Part shown: positions 34,601 through 43,425 of the stretch, piece after piece
How the letters are laid out: every line of letters begins with the position of its first letter
Position numbering within the stretch: the first letter of the stretch is position 1
Source: JADHZC01 sp964409505
GTDB lineage: Bacteria > Pseudomonadota > Alphaproteobacteria > Rickettsiales > Rickettsiaceae
Direction of reading: 5' to 3'
Assembly: GCA_964409505.1 (NCBI GenBank)
Contig: CAYPDK010000007.1
Span: 1 to 61,450, forward strand
Length of the DNA: 61,450 bases
Notes under the pieces: generated by a model
The model's input: only the letters and a program-made list of their open reading frames with translations
What the model was told of the DNA's origin: nothing
The model's database searches: none
Position numbers and translations under genes: made by a program

Positions 34601-35986
34601 CTATATAGAGTTTATTGTCTTTAGAAGACTTTTTAAAGATTTTGTATCATATTCTTTCTCTTGATATTTTAGTTTTGAAAAAATTACTTCTAATGCTTTC
34701 TTTTCAAGAAGGTTCTTTTTGATCTCTTCTGAAAAATAAGCATTATTCTGAAATAGCTTTATCATTTCTTTTTCATAATTGCCGAAAGCCTTGGCTTTTA
34801 TTTGTATTTCATTGAAAATTTCCTCCTCCCTGACAACAATATTATTTACTTTTATGTATTCTAAAAAAAATAAAGCTATTTTTATCCTTCTTTTCGCCAG
34901 TTTATTATAATATCTTTCCTTTTCTTTAGAAGATTTATTTGCAATGCCCAAAAGTTCAAACTCCCCAAAATCAAGCCCGCTGTTCTTATAGATTAACTTA
35001 TTCTGAGAAGATTTTTGCTGAGACTCATATTTTTGTTCCTCATTTTTGATATTTTTCATTTCAGTATCAAAAATAGATTTAGGAATTAAAAAATTTAATT
35101 CATTTTCTAACTTGTTAAAAAAATTGATTTTCATTACAGCTTCTACAATGGAGGAATTGTTATCAGCTATCTCTTCTTCTAATTTTTGTTTTAAATCTTG
35201 TACTGTTGCGAATTTAAATTTTTTTGCAAACTCCTCATCTACTACAAAACCTTTTCTTAACTTTAGAACTTTCTTAATATTTATTCTATATTCTAGTGTC
35301 TTCTCTATAAAAGCTTTTAATTTGTAGTTCTTTGGAAGTGTTATGATAATATTCTCATTGTCACCTTTTCTTAAATCTATTAATTTCTTCTCAATCTCTG
35401 AATGTAAATCACTTTCCCCAACAATAACCATCTCGTTTTTTATACTATCTTCCAATAGCTGATTATTCTCATAAATAGAACAATCCATATAAATTTTATC
35501 TCCCTTTACAATTTTTTCTTCAGAAATCTCAAAAAAATCGTCGCTCCCATTGTATAATTGGCTTATTCTTAGTTTAATGTCACTCTCCTTAACCTTAATA
35601 AAAGGCTTCTCTATTTCCATGTGAGTTAAATCTGGTAATAACACTTGAGGAAAAATTTCAAACTTTACATCAAAATTGAAATCTTTATCTTGTTCTGCTC
35701 TTATGTTCTCTATTTCAGGCTTTTTTACTAAATTAAGTTTCTTATCTGCTAATATTTTTTTTAGCGCTCCTTCCATAGCCTGGTTCTTTACATCCTCTCT
35801 TATATGTATACCATATCTTTGCTCTAATATCTTACGAGGAACTCTACCCTTACGAAACCCATTTAAAACAATCTTCTCTTTGATTTTTGCTATCTCTTTA
35901 TCCTCATCTTGCTTGATAATCTCACAAGGAATACATATTCTTAAATGTAATTCCAAATCTTGATTTTTTATTTCTGTTATCTTCAT
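34601..35986 (-). CDS. tig: Trigger factor
   Basis: Trigger factor is the ribosome-bound chaperone that meets nascent chains at L23. The 461-residue protein has an N-terminal ribosome-binding domain with the loop GFRKGRVPRKILEQRYG (44-60), close to the canonical GFRxGKxP. A weak FKBP-type PPIase domain (about 150-245) and a helical C-terminal arm rich in K and E follow. The PPIase domain is strongly diverged, which is common in this order. Its gene is 49 bases downstream of the tRNA-Leu gene in the same direction. Confidence 0.95.
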   Translation of the reverse strand: MKITEIKNQDLELHLRICIPCEIIKQDEDKEIAKIKEKIVLNGFRKGRVPRKILEQRYGIHIREDVKNQAMEGALKKILADKKLNLVKKPEIENIRAEQDKDFNFDVKFEIFPQVLLPDLTHMEIEKPFIKVKESDIKLRISQLYNGSDDFFEISEEKIVKGDKIYMDCSIYENNQLLEDSIKNEMVIVGESDLHSEIEKKLIDLRKGDNENIIITLPKNYKLKAFIEKTLEYRINIKKVLKLRKGFVVDEEFAKKFKFATVQDLKQKLEEEIADNNSSIVEAVMKINFFNKLENELNFLIPKSIFDTEMKNIKNEEQKYESQQKSSQNKLIYKNSGLDFGEFELLGIANKSSKEKERYYNKLAKRRIKIALFFLEYIKVNNIVVREEEIFNEIQIKAKAFGNYEKEMIKLFQNNAYFSEEIKKNLLEKKALEVIFSKLKYQEKEYDTKSLKSLLKTINSI

Positions 35987-36035
35987 TGTTGTCTAAATCT
36001 ATATAGTTAGAGTACACTCTCTTAGTTAAAGTAAA

Positions 36036-36118
36036 TACGGATGGAGGGACTCGAACCCTCATGCCTCTCGGCACTAGAACCTAAATCTAGCATGTATACC
36101 AATTTCAATCACATCCGC
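36036..36118 (-). tRNA. tRNA-Leu (anticodon UAG)
   Basis: Read on the minus strand, this 83-base gene folds as a class II tRNA. The acceptor stem is GCGGATG/CATCCGT (first pair G-U) with discriminator A. The anticodon arm is CTAGA-TTTAGGT-TCTAG with anticodon TAG, followed by a long variable arm TGCCGAGAGGCA and the T-arm GAGGGTTCGAGTCCCTC. A long variable arm with UAG means leucine. CCA is not encoded. It lies between the first MFS gene and tig. Confidence 0.96.
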
Positions 36119-36242
36119 ATAATCCAAGACTTATAAGTAAAACTAAAATACTCTCTTGTGTCAATAAAAATAACAAAATTTTTACTGATTAATAGTTTAA
36201 CAGAATTACACATATACTTACCACTATAAATAGTGTCCTCCA

Positions 36243-37448
36243 CTATATTTTATATATAAACATTTTTAATGATTTAAAAATAAATAAAGTCAAAAATACT
36301 CCTTGTATTAGCAATACTACAAACACATTACATAAACTACCATTGTAAAAATAACCCATTATAAATACAAATAAACTTGAAATAATTGATCTGCTCATCG
36401 AAAGAGATGAAGAAATAGTACCCTTAAGATCTGGTATTATCTCTAAAGATTTTGTAAAAAATGCTGGATATATAATAGCTTCTCCTATAACAAAAAGAAT
36501 TACGCTAAATGTAACCATGTACTCTATATGCTCTATTTTCTCAATATCCTTAATAAATAACATAAAAAACATCATTAACATTCCTATAAAACTAACCGAA
36601 AAAAAAATTATTATACCTCTCCTTTCTCCTAAATTCTTAAAAACTAATTCTACAAACATACTCGTAATAGAAAATATCAATATGATGGATGCTTGATGTA
36701 GGCTATAACCCTTAGGAGATAATTTAAAAGTCTCAATATATAAAAACGATGCGCCAGACATAAAACTCGCATAACATGCATTATAAGTACTCAATGATAA
36801 GGATAAAGGTAAAAAATTCCTGTTGCAAAATATGTTTTGATAATGCTTGATCATTGCAATTAGAGAAAAATTATTACGTAGATTTTTTGTCTCAGGCAAC
36901 ATCAAAATTAATGATATACAAGTAATACTTGAAATTATTGCAACTATCCAGTAATTTCCTCTCCATCCAAATAAATCATTTATTACACTTCCTATAATAG
37001 GAGCACTTGCAACTAATGTATATAAAAAAGACGAAATCCTTCCTATGATTTTTGAAGCTTGTCTTCCAGAATATACGTCAGATAATATCACAAAAACTAC
37101 TATTACAGATGTACTAGACCCTATACCTTGTATAAATCTTGCCCCTAACAATAAAAAAATATCATTCGCAAATACACATAAAAATGATCCTATGCACATA
37201 ATAAAATTTCCTATTATCATGATTTTCTTCCTACCATAGCACTCAGATAAAGGACCATAAATAATACTAGATATACCATATCCAAGGTAATTTATTGCTA
37301 TTATCATCTGTGTTAAATTATCCGAAATATTAAAATAATCCGAAATGTTTGGAAGGCTAGGTATAACTACCTCTATCTCTACAGCAGAAGAAATAAGAGA
37401 AACCATTAGTAAAATTGGTAAATATTTCCCTAGATGAAACTTTGCCAT
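36243..37448 (-). CDS. MFS transporter, Bcr/CflA-like, copy 1
   Basis: This is a major facilitator carrier of 401 residues with twelve predicted membrane helices. The loop 2-3 motif GPLSECYGRKKIM (about 64-76) and RFIQGIGSS (about 108-116) in helix 4 are typical of the drug/proton antiporter group (Bcr/CflA). VEIEVVIPSLPNISDYF in helix 1 also fits. It is clearly a paralogue of the next gene (37532-38734), with near-identical stretches such as ISDYFNISDNLTQMI. Substrates in Rickettsiales are unknown; metabolite exchange or export is possible. It lies 83 bases downstream of its twin in the same direction. Confidence 0.88.
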   Translation of the reverse strand: MAKFHLGKYLPILLMVSLISSAVEIEVVIPSLPNISDYFNISDNLTQMIIAINYLGYGISSIIYGPLSECYGRKKIMIIGNFIMCIGSFLCVFANDIFLLLGARFIQGIGSSTSVIVVFVILSDVYSGRQASKIIGRISSFLYTLVASAPIIGSVINDLFGWRGNYWIVAIISSITCISLILMLPETKNLRNNFSLIAMIKHYQNIFCNRNFLPLSLSLSTYNACYASFMSGASFLYIETFKLSPKGYSLHQASIILIFSITSMFVELVFKNLGERRGIIIFFSVSFIGMLMMFFMLFIKDIEKIEHIEYMVTFSVILFVIGEAIIYPAFFTKSLEIIPDLKGTISSSLSMSRSIISSLFVFIMGYFYNGSLCNVFVVLLIQGVFLTLFIFKSLKMFIYKI

Positions 37449-37531
37449 ATTCTTGTCATATTCAAAATTTAAAGTAAAATTAATATATAATAAAATTAAT
37501 GATTTTAAAATTCATAAATACATATCTCCTT

Positions 37532-38734
37532 TTACCTAATAAAACTAGTTTTTAAAGATTTTAACATAAATATTATTATAAATAACATATTTAGTAATAA
37601 TATAAGAAAAACACTTAATAAACTTCCATCGTAAAAATAACTCATGATTGTTATAAATATACCGTTGATAATTGATTTTATAATAGCAAGCGAAGAGGAT
37701 ATAGTACCTTGTAAATTGGGAATCATCTCTAATGACTTTGTATAGAATATTGGGTAGATTATAGCTTCCCCTACTGCAAATATTAACATACTTATCGTTA
37801 TAACATAAACTATATTATTTAAGTGAGAGAAAAAAAAAGTTATAAAACATAAAATTATTATTCCTAATAAACTTATGATAAATGCAACACAAATTAATCT
37901 CTTTTCTCCTAAAAGGTGAATAAAAAAATTGACAAAAAGACTTGTTATAGAAAAAGTTAATATCATAGCTGCTTGATGAAGACTATATTCCTGTATGCTT
38001 AGCTTATACGTCTCCATATATAAAAACGGAGCACACACAATAAAGCTTTCATATAAAGCACTATAAACACTCAAAGCAATTGCTAAATAAATGAATTTTT
38101 TATTCGAAAAACTATCTATATAATTCTTTATTATAAATAAAATATTGAATTTTTCACGCTTGTTTCGAGTTTCTGGTAAAAAAATTAATAAAAATAATAC
38201 ACTAATTAAGGTAATTATACAGATGATCCAATAATTTCCTCTCCAACCAAATTTAGTGTTGATAATACCACCTAATATAGGTGCAAATGCTACTAAAGTA
38301 AATAAAAATGAAGTTATTTTACTTATAGCATTTGAAGCTCTTTTACCAGAAAATACATCTATCACTATAACAGACGATATAATTGAAGATGTACTGGATC
38401 CAAATCCTTGTATGAATCTGAATAGTAGTAATACATATATAGACTCAGACATAGCACATCCCAAAGATCCCAAAAGCATAACCAAATTACCAAATATCAT
38501 TACTTTCTTTCTACCGTAAAATTCAGATAAAGGACCATATATGACGCTGGAAAACCCATATCCAAAATAATTTGTAGCTAAAATCATTTGGGTTAAATTA
38601 TCTGAAATATTAAAATAATCTGATACATTCGGAAAACTAGGTATCACTATTTCAACACAAATAGTTGAGCCTATTAGTGAACTTATTAAAAGTAAAATAA
38701 TATTTTTATTATTCTTGATCTCTCGAGTAATCAT
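37532..38734 (-). CDS. MFS transporter, Bcr/CflA-like, copy 2
   Basis: This is a twelve-helix carrier of 400 residues with motif A as GPLSEFYGRKKVM and helix 4 as RFIQGFGSSTSS. Also shared with copy 1 are WRGNYWI in helix 6, LPETRN at the central loop and GEAIIYPIFYTKSLEMIPNLQGTISSSL in the second half. The pair is a tandem duplication that has since diverged. It is probably the first gene of the pair's transcript, divergent from the GTA block with 166 bases between them. Confidence 0.88.
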   Translation of the reverse strand: MITREIKNNKNIILLLISSLIGSTICVEIVIPSFPNVSDYFNISDNLTQMILATNYFGYGFSSVIYGPLSEFYGRKKVMIFGNLVMLLGSLGCAMSESIYVLLLFRFIQGFGSSTSSIISSVIVIDVFSGKRASNAISKITSFLFTLVAFAPILGGIINTKFGWRGNYWIICIITLISVLFLLIFLPETRNKREKFNILFIIKNYIDSFSNKKFIYLAIALSVYSALYESFIVCAPFLYMETYKLSIQEYSLHQAAMILTFSITSLFVNFFIHLLGEKRLICVAFIISLLGIIILCFITFFFSHLNNIVYVITISMLIFAVGEAIIYPIFYTKSLEMIPNLQGTISSSLAIIKSIINGIFITIMSYFYDGSLLSVFLILLLNMLFIIIFMLKSLKTSFIR

Positions 38735-38789
38735 TTCTTCTTGTTGCTTAAAATAAATTGATAAAAATAAATCTTCTAAATTCTAATTT

Positions 38790-38809
38790 TTTTCATTAAT
38801 TTTCATTAA
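38790..38809. repeat. 10-bp tandem repeat between MFS and GTA genes
   Basis: TTTTCATTAA occurs twice in a row (38790-38799 and 38800-38809) in the divergent promoter region of the second MFS gene and the prohead protease gene. It may simply reflect low complexity, but the position would suit a regulatory site. Confidence 0.6.
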
Positions 38810-38900
38810 AATACTTAGTACCACGAATATTTATACTATAACTATCTAATATGTAAATAACATAAGGATTTATACTAAAGCAAATATAAAAGAGGCAAAT

Positions 38901-39431
38901 TTGATAAAACAAAACATCTTAGATCAAAAAATAAAGTCTTTTGATCCTAAATCTACCATTATTACAGGATATGCTAGTGTTTTTGATGTAATAGATCAAG
39001 AAAATGAAATAATCTCCAAAAATGCTTTTCAGTTTCATAAAAATGATGTGAAATTATTGTGGCAACATGATTCTTCTAAACCTATAGGAAAAATACAAAC
39101 TTTAGAACAAAATGAATTTGGCTTAAAAATTGAAGCTAAAATTTTTGATACTGTTCAACTAGGAAAAGAAGCTATTACTCTTATAAAAGAAGGAGTCTTA
39201 AATAATCTTAGTGTAGGTTTTAAAATGCTTGATTATTACTATAATCAAGAAGGAGTCAAAATTATCTCAAAAGCTGAGCTTTTAGAGGTTAGTGTTGTTA
39301 CTTTCCCTGCTAATAAAAAAGCACATATTATCTCTATTGATAAAATAGGAAAACATCATAAAAAATACTACCCTCTAAAATCCTTAGAACGAGTAAATTA
39401 CCTAATCAAATTACTATTCGATTTTAATTAA
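38901..39431 (+). CDS. HK97-family prohead protease (GTA gene 4 type)
   Basis: The U35-family protease matures capsids by cleaving the scaffold part of the capsid protein. The 176-residue protein has TGYASVFDVIDQENEII at 22-38. H56 (LLWQHD), S104 (NNLSVGF) and the acidic segment ELLEVSVVTFPAN (126-138) supply the expected His, Ser and Glu. The start is TTG at 38901, preceded by AGAGG at 38891-38895; no in-frame ATG lies before the conserved region. It is the first of seven same-strand phage-type genes and is followed by its substrate. The order matches gene 4 of the Rhodobacter GTA cluster. No portal or terminase gene precedes it. Confidence 0.9.
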   Translation: MIKQNILDQKIKSFDPKSTIITGYASVFDVIDQENEIISKNAFQFHKNDVKLLWQHDSSKPIGKIQTLEQNEFGLKIEAKIFDTVQLGKEAITLIKEGVLNNLSVGFKMLDYYYNQEGVKIISKAELLEVSVVTFPANKKAHIISIDKIGKHHKKYYPLKSLERVNYLIKLLFDFN

Positions 39432-39447
39432 TTAATGGGCAAATTAT

Positions 39448-40545
39448 ATGGAAAAAGAAATGTTAGAAATTAATAATATTAAAAATAAGTTAGATCTAGC
39501 TTTAAACAAAAAAGAACAATATTTCAATAAAATCAATAATATAGAACAAAAACTTTATAAAATAGAAAATCATTTATCACAAGAAAACCCTTCTTCAGTC
39601 GTAAATTCTAATACCAGTTCTCAAATTGAAGTTGTAAAATCTTTTGAAAATTTCTTGAAAAAAGGAGAACTTCTATCAAATCAAATTAGGTCTAAAGCTC
39701 TATCATCATCAGGTGAAGAGGGCGGGGTACTTATAAAAGATAAATTATATCACTCTATTATGAAGGAAGTACATCACTCCTCAGTTTTACGACACTTGGC
39801 TAGTGTAGAAAAAATATCCAACTCCTCTCTTGAAATAGTAAAAGAATTAGGAAATTTTGTCTCTGGTTGGGTCGAAGAAAAAGATCCAAGACACGATACA
39901 GATACCCCTAAACTTGTAAGCCAAAAAATCCTCCTTCATGAATTATATGCTCAACCAAGAATTACTAGAAAATTGCTCCAAGATAGTTCTATTAATCTTG
40001 ATAAATGGATTAAAGAAAGTATTGCTGGAAGCTTTATTAAACTTGAAAATGATGCTTTTATAAATGGAAATGGAACTAAAAAACCTTTCGGAATTCTTCA
40101 CTATAAAAATAATACTTCTATTCCAAAGGTTGAAATAACTAATGAAATAACAGCCTCATCTTTACTTCGAATGATTAATTCGCTTGAAGAAAATTTTCTT
40201 TCTAAAGCTGCATTCTTAATGAATAGAACTACTTTATCTAAGATACAGAATATAAAAGATGATTCTGGTCGCTTTATCTGGCAAAAATCTTTTTCTGAAT
40301 CTTTGTCTCAGAGTATTTTCGGTATTCCTGTTGTCTGTTGTTCAAATATGCCTAATGTCGAAACTGGCAAAATACCTATAATTCTAGCGGATTTTAAAGC
40401 TACTTATAAAATAATAGACCACGAAGCTATTTCTATGGTAAGAGACCCCTATACAGAAAAACCTTTCATCAAATTCTATACCGTTAAAAGGGTAGGGGGG
40501 GACTTAATTAATACTAATTCTGTAGTTTTTGCTCTTTGTAAATAA
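39448..40545 (+). CDS. HK97-fold major capsid protein (GTA gene 5 type)
   Basis: This 365-residue protein shows the HK97 capsid layout. An N-terminal helical delta domain (about 1-45, coiled coil rich in N, K and E) and a linker precede the sequence ALSSSGEEGGVLIKDKL (84-100), where the mature protein usually starts. The core has GWVEEKDPRHDTDTPKLV, ENDAFINGNGTKKPFGIL, AAFLMNRTTLSKIQNIKD and ADFKATYKIIDHEAISMVRDPY, all typical of the phage and GTA capsid family. The open frame is intact at full length. It lies 16 bases after the protease. Confidence 0.93.
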   Translation: MEKEMLEINNIKNKLDLALNKKEQYFNKINNIEQKLYKIENHLSQENPSSVVNSNTSSQIEVVKSFENFLKKGELLSNQIRSKALSSSGEEGGVLIKDKLYHSIMKEVHHSSVLRHLASVEKISNSSLEIVKELGNFVSGWVEEKDPRHDTDTPKLVSQKILLHELYAQPRITRKLLQDSSINLDKWIKESIAGSFIKLENDAFINGNGTKKPFGILHYKNNTSIPKVEITNEITASSLLRMINSLEENFLSKAAFLMNRTTLSKIQNIKDDSGRFIWQKSFSESLSQSIFGIPVVCCSNMPNVETGKIPIILADFKATYKIIDHEAISMVRDPYTEKPFIKFYTVKRVGGDLINTNSVVFALCK

Positions 40546-40561
40546 TTATCCTAAGTATATA

Positions 40562-41179
40562 ATGCAACAAAATATTTCTTATAAAATTTTAAGTAAAAAA
40601 CAATATTCTACTATCCTGAACTTAGAGGAAATTAAAAATTATTTAAAAATTTCCTCTTCCTCAGATGATGCATTACTTATGAATATTTTAGAATCTGTAG
40701 TCGATATAGCAGAAAATTTGATAGGGGGAGCTCAGAACTCTTTACGATTAAAAGAAATTTTGTTGCAAGTATCTAATCTAAAATACATTAACAGGATTAA
40801 ATTAAAGTACTTGCCAATTTGCAATTTAGAAAAGATTCTGCTTTGTAAGGAAACTCAAGTAACTGAACTGCATCAATTAGCTCTAAGTAGAGAAGATTTA
40901 CTAAATATATATAACAACCTTTCCGAGAAAAAAGATATTACAGAATGCTTTAAATATCTTGATAATAAAGATCAAGAGCTCTTTATTCAAAGAGAAAGTT
41001 TTTATGATGTAATTATAGTTCATTATACTGCAGGTTATAATAGGGAATCTATTCCAAAATCCTTAAAACAGGCACTGTTGATGCATATTTACTTGATATA
41101 TGATAGTCAATATCATGATTCAGCTCTCTTGGCAGAAATCAATACTCTCTACAAACAACATAAAATATTAAAAATTTAA
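40562..41179 (+). CDS. Head-tail connector, gp6-like (GTA gene 6 type)
   Basis: This 205-residue protein resembles phage head-tail connector/adaptor proteins of the gp6/gp8-like family. It has NLEEIKNYLKISSSSDDALLMNILESVVDIAENLIGG near the N-terminus, then a beta-rich middle (VSNLKYINRIKLKYLPICNLEKI). It ends in the helical IPKSLKQALLMHIYLIYDSQ. The ATG at 40562 is used; a TTG at 40529 would overlap the capsid gene. Similarity is in pattern rather than exact motif, and the call gains from gene order. Confidence 0.8.
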   Translation: MQQNISYKILSKKQYSTILNLEEIKNYLKISSSSDDALLMNILESVVDIAENLIGGAQNSLRLKEILLQVSNLKYINRIKLKYLPICNLEKILLCKETQVTELHQLALSREDLLNIYNNLSEKKDITECFKYLDNKDQELFIQRESFYDVIIVHYTAGYNRESIPKSLKQALLMHIYLIYDSQYHDSALLAEINTLYKQHKILKI

Positions 41180-41196
41180 CCCAGAGTCTTCTTACA

Positions 41197-41547
41197 ATGT
41201 TTAGCTTGTTCTTAGAAAATAATTATTCTAAATTTAGAGTATTACATAATTTAACTCAAAAAATTTCTTTTACTGAATTTATCAAAATTCCCTCGCAAGG
41301 CTCCAATCTTTGGAAAGAAACATTAAAATGCTTTGCCTACGCAAGAATGCTCAGGAGTTATGAACATAAAATTTCCCCTTCAGAATATATTCTTAAAGAA
41401 GAGTGTTTCTTTCGAATAAGATATAACAAAAATATTCGGGAAGACATGAGAATTATTCATAATTCTAAAATTTTTTCTATAAAAACAATGTCTGAATTTG
41501 GTCCGAGAAAAAAATTTATAGATATTTGGACAATTAAAATTAATTAA
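41197..41547 (+). CDS. Head closure / head-tail adaptor protein (GTA gene 7 type)
   Basis: This small beta-rich protein of 116 residues is placed exactly where RcGTA has its head-tail adaptor (SPP1 gp16-like). The C-terminal half, FFRIRYNKNIREDMRIIHNSKIFSIKTMSEFGPRKKFIDIWTI, follows the family pattern: F-R-I-R-Y, an aspartate, R-I-x-x-x-x-K, an isoleucine strand, R-x-x-x-x-D. Divergence is high, so confidence leans on order and length. Confidence 0.72.
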   Translation: MFSLFLENNYSKFRVLHNLTQKISFTEFIKIPSQGSNLWKETLKCFAYARMLRSYEHKISPSEYILKEECFFRIRYNKNIREDMRIIHNSKIFSIKTMSEFGPRKKFIDIWTIKIN

Positions 41548-41563
41548 TAATAATTTTAAAACA

Positions 41564-42001
41564 ATGTTGTTTTACATAATTTCAGATATAACTAATAGAA
41601 TTGTTAGTTTGTTAGAAAATAATAAACAAACTCTTGCTATTAAGCATGTGTATAGGATTTCCTTAGAAAAAAATACTGCATATCCTTCTGTGTTAGTTAA
41701 TGTAACTAATTGCAAAAATATATTACAACATAGTGCTTATCCTATATATGAGGTATTTTTTACGTTATCTCTTTTCTCAGATTCAGAAATCTTGCCATTA
41801 TTTATAGCGCAAAATATAGTAAAAATACTTACTTCCAAAAATTTAAACAAAATTCATATCTCTGAGAATAATCCTATTTCTAATTTTTATACTAAAAATA
41901 TTTCCGCTTATGATATTTCGATGGAAAATATAAAAAATTCAATTTTAAATCAAATTATTATAAAATATTCTCTGTTAATACAAAAAAAATATGACCAATA
42001 A
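41564..42001 (+). CDS. Tail terminator-like protein, DUF3168 (GTA gene 8 type)
   Basis: The 145-residue protein starts with a helix (ISDITNRIVSLLENN). AYPSVLVNV and YEVFFTLSLFS are strands typical of DUF3168, the neck/tail terminator family found after the head-tail adaptor in GTA clusters. Its end overlaps the next gene by 11 bases. In RcGTA a major tail protein, two small proteins and a tape measure follow this gene; here it is joined directly to the DUF2460 gene. Confidence 0.68.
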   Translation: MLFYIISDITNRIVSLLENNKQTLAIKHVYRISLEKNTAYPSVLVNVTNCKNILQHSAYPIYEVFFTLSLFSDSEILPLFIAQNIVKILTSKNLNKIHISENNPISNFYTKNISAYDISMENIKNSILNQIIIKYSLLIQKKYDQ

Positions 42002-42596
42002 AATTAGGTATTCTGACAATTTTCATGATATTAAAATTCCTAATTTTATCATGCCGTTTGTCTCTGTTTATCCGATATTTTCTACATTATATGCAGAATC
42101 TTTTTCTGGAAAAGAAGTACGAAAATCTGATACTTATCAAAATAAACTGAAATTTTTAATAGACCATTGTAGATTATCTGAAGAAGAATTCATTAATTTT
42201 CAAAATTTTTTTATCAATAGAAATGGAAAAAGATTCTCTTTTAGAATTCGTAACCCGATCAATTACAAAGCATCTTCAGAAAAATTACTCCAAATAGAAA
42301 ATGGTAAATTTCAGTTATGCAAAAAATCTTTTTATAGCGAACAAATTGTAAATATTACAAAACCACTCCCAAGTACTATTAAACTCTATTCAGATCATGA
42401 ATCAAAAATAGATTTTAATATCGATCCACTTACAGGAATACTAACAATCAAAGATACTAACGTAAATTTTGCTAGTATAAAAGCTAACTTTGAGTTCGAT
42501 ACAGAAGTGCGATTTAATACGGACATATTAAATCATAAAATCTTAAGAGATGGTTCTATAGAATTATCTAATGTTGAATTAATAGAGATCATTTAA
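41991..42596 (+). CDS. DUF2460 distal tail protein (GTA gene 12 type)
   Basis: The 201-residue protein matches DUF2460 along its length. ESFSGKEVRKSDTYQNKLKF comes first, then EEEFINFQNFFINRNGKRFSFRIRNPINYKAS (the FFxxRxG-x-x-x-x-FRxRDPxDYK pattern) at about 63-94. KFQLCKKSF, ITKPLPSTIKLY, DPLTGILTI and the closing FEFDTEVRFNTDIL complete it. In RcGTA this is the distal tail protein at the baseplate. It overlaps the DUF3168 gene by 11 bases and sits one base before the DUF2163 gene, so translation is probably coupled. Confidence 0.88.
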   Translation: MTNKIRYSDNFHDIKIPNFIMPFVSVYPIFSTLYAESFSGKEVRKSDTYQNKLKFLIDHCRLSEEEFINFQNFFINRNGKRFSFRIRNPINYKASSEKLLQIENGKFQLCKKSFYSEQIVNITKPLPSTIKLYSDHESKIDFNIDPLTGILTIKDTNVNFASIKANFEFDTEVRFNTDILNHKILRDGSIELSNVELIEII

Positions 42597-42597
42597 T

Positions 42598-43425
42598 ATG
42601 CAAAATATTGCTCTTTCTAATCATAGAGAAGAAATCTGTTTTTTTAAAATTATTTTACAAAATGATAATACAATTTATCTCAATTCATCTAATAAGATTA
42701 TTAATTTCCAATCTATAAATTACTATCCATATTCAGGCATTACAATTTTAGGACTTGATTTAAACGACTCTGCACAAAATATAGTATATTTACACGGCAT
42801 TTTTGAGAATTTTGGTATTGATAATACAAAAAATTTAACTAATTCCCAGTGGCATTTAACATGGACTAAAGATGATTTTACAGTAATTCAAGAACTACTT
42901 TTTTATATTAAAGATATTACTATTAAAGATTTAGAGTTTTTTATCACTTTAAAATCGGAAACTTTTAAATACAAAACACCTTTGTTAAAGGTCTTTAGTA
43001 AATCTTGTAGAGCACAATTAGGAGACGCGCAATGTGGAGTCAATTTGCTGAATTACTCTATATATACAAATATAATCGAAGTCAAAGACCCAAATATAAT
43101 AATTCTAGAAGCAGATATTGATCCAAAAAAAGCTGCTTATTTTAAATATGGTAAAGTTATTTTAAAAAAAAATACTCATGATTCTGAAAATCAATATTCA
43201 ATTCTCGATTGTTATAATAATTTACTCAAAATAAATAAGCATATAGATTTTTTACCTGAAGCCTTATCTTTACTACCAAATAATCACTCAAAGAATTCAA
43301 ATGCTATTTTGCTACCAGGTTGTGATAAGTCCTTTCAAGCCTGTACCTATATATATAAGAATTCATTAAATTTTAGAGGCGAACCCTTCATGCCAAAAGA
43401 AAAAATCTTTAAAACATTTGAATAA
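42598..43425 (+). CDS. DUF2163 baseplate hub-type protein (GTA gene 13 type)
   Basis: The 275-residue protein has the DUF2163 domain organisation: an N-terminal beta domain with YYPYSGITILGLDLND (42-57), then the C-terminal KSCRAQLGDAQCGVNL (135-150) and LLPGCDKSFQACTYIYKN (238-255). The four cysteines C137, C146, C242 and C249 are those conserved in the family, related to lambda gpL-like tail proteins that hold an iron-sulfur cluster. Their retention argues for function. NFRGEPFMP near the end is typical too. GTA genes 14 and 15 (peptidase and host-recognition megatron) do not follow. Confidence 0.88.
   Translation: MQNIALSNHREEICFFKIILQNDNTIYLNSSNKIINFQSINYYPYSGITILGLDLNDSAQNIVYLHGIFENFGIDNTKNLTNSQWHLTWTKDDFTVIQELLFYIKDITIKDLEFFITLKSETFKYKTPLLKVFSKSCRAQLGDAQCGVNLLNYSIYTNIIEVKDPNIIILEADIDPKKAAYFKYGKVILKKNTHDSENQYSILDCYNNLLKINKHIDFLPEALSLLPNNHSKNSNAILLPGCDKSFQACTYIYKNSLNFRGEPFMPKEKIFKTFE

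Noticed and set aside
35046..35963. Plus-strand frames of about 95 codons opposite tig
   Set aside because: They mirror the lysine- and glutamate-rich codons of trigger factor and have no features of their own.
36036..43425. tRNA-Leu as the attachment site of a prophage or island containing the phage genes
   Set aside because: No integrase, no repeat of the tRNA 3' end on the far side, and two host-like MFS genes lie between. There is no sign of recent insertion.
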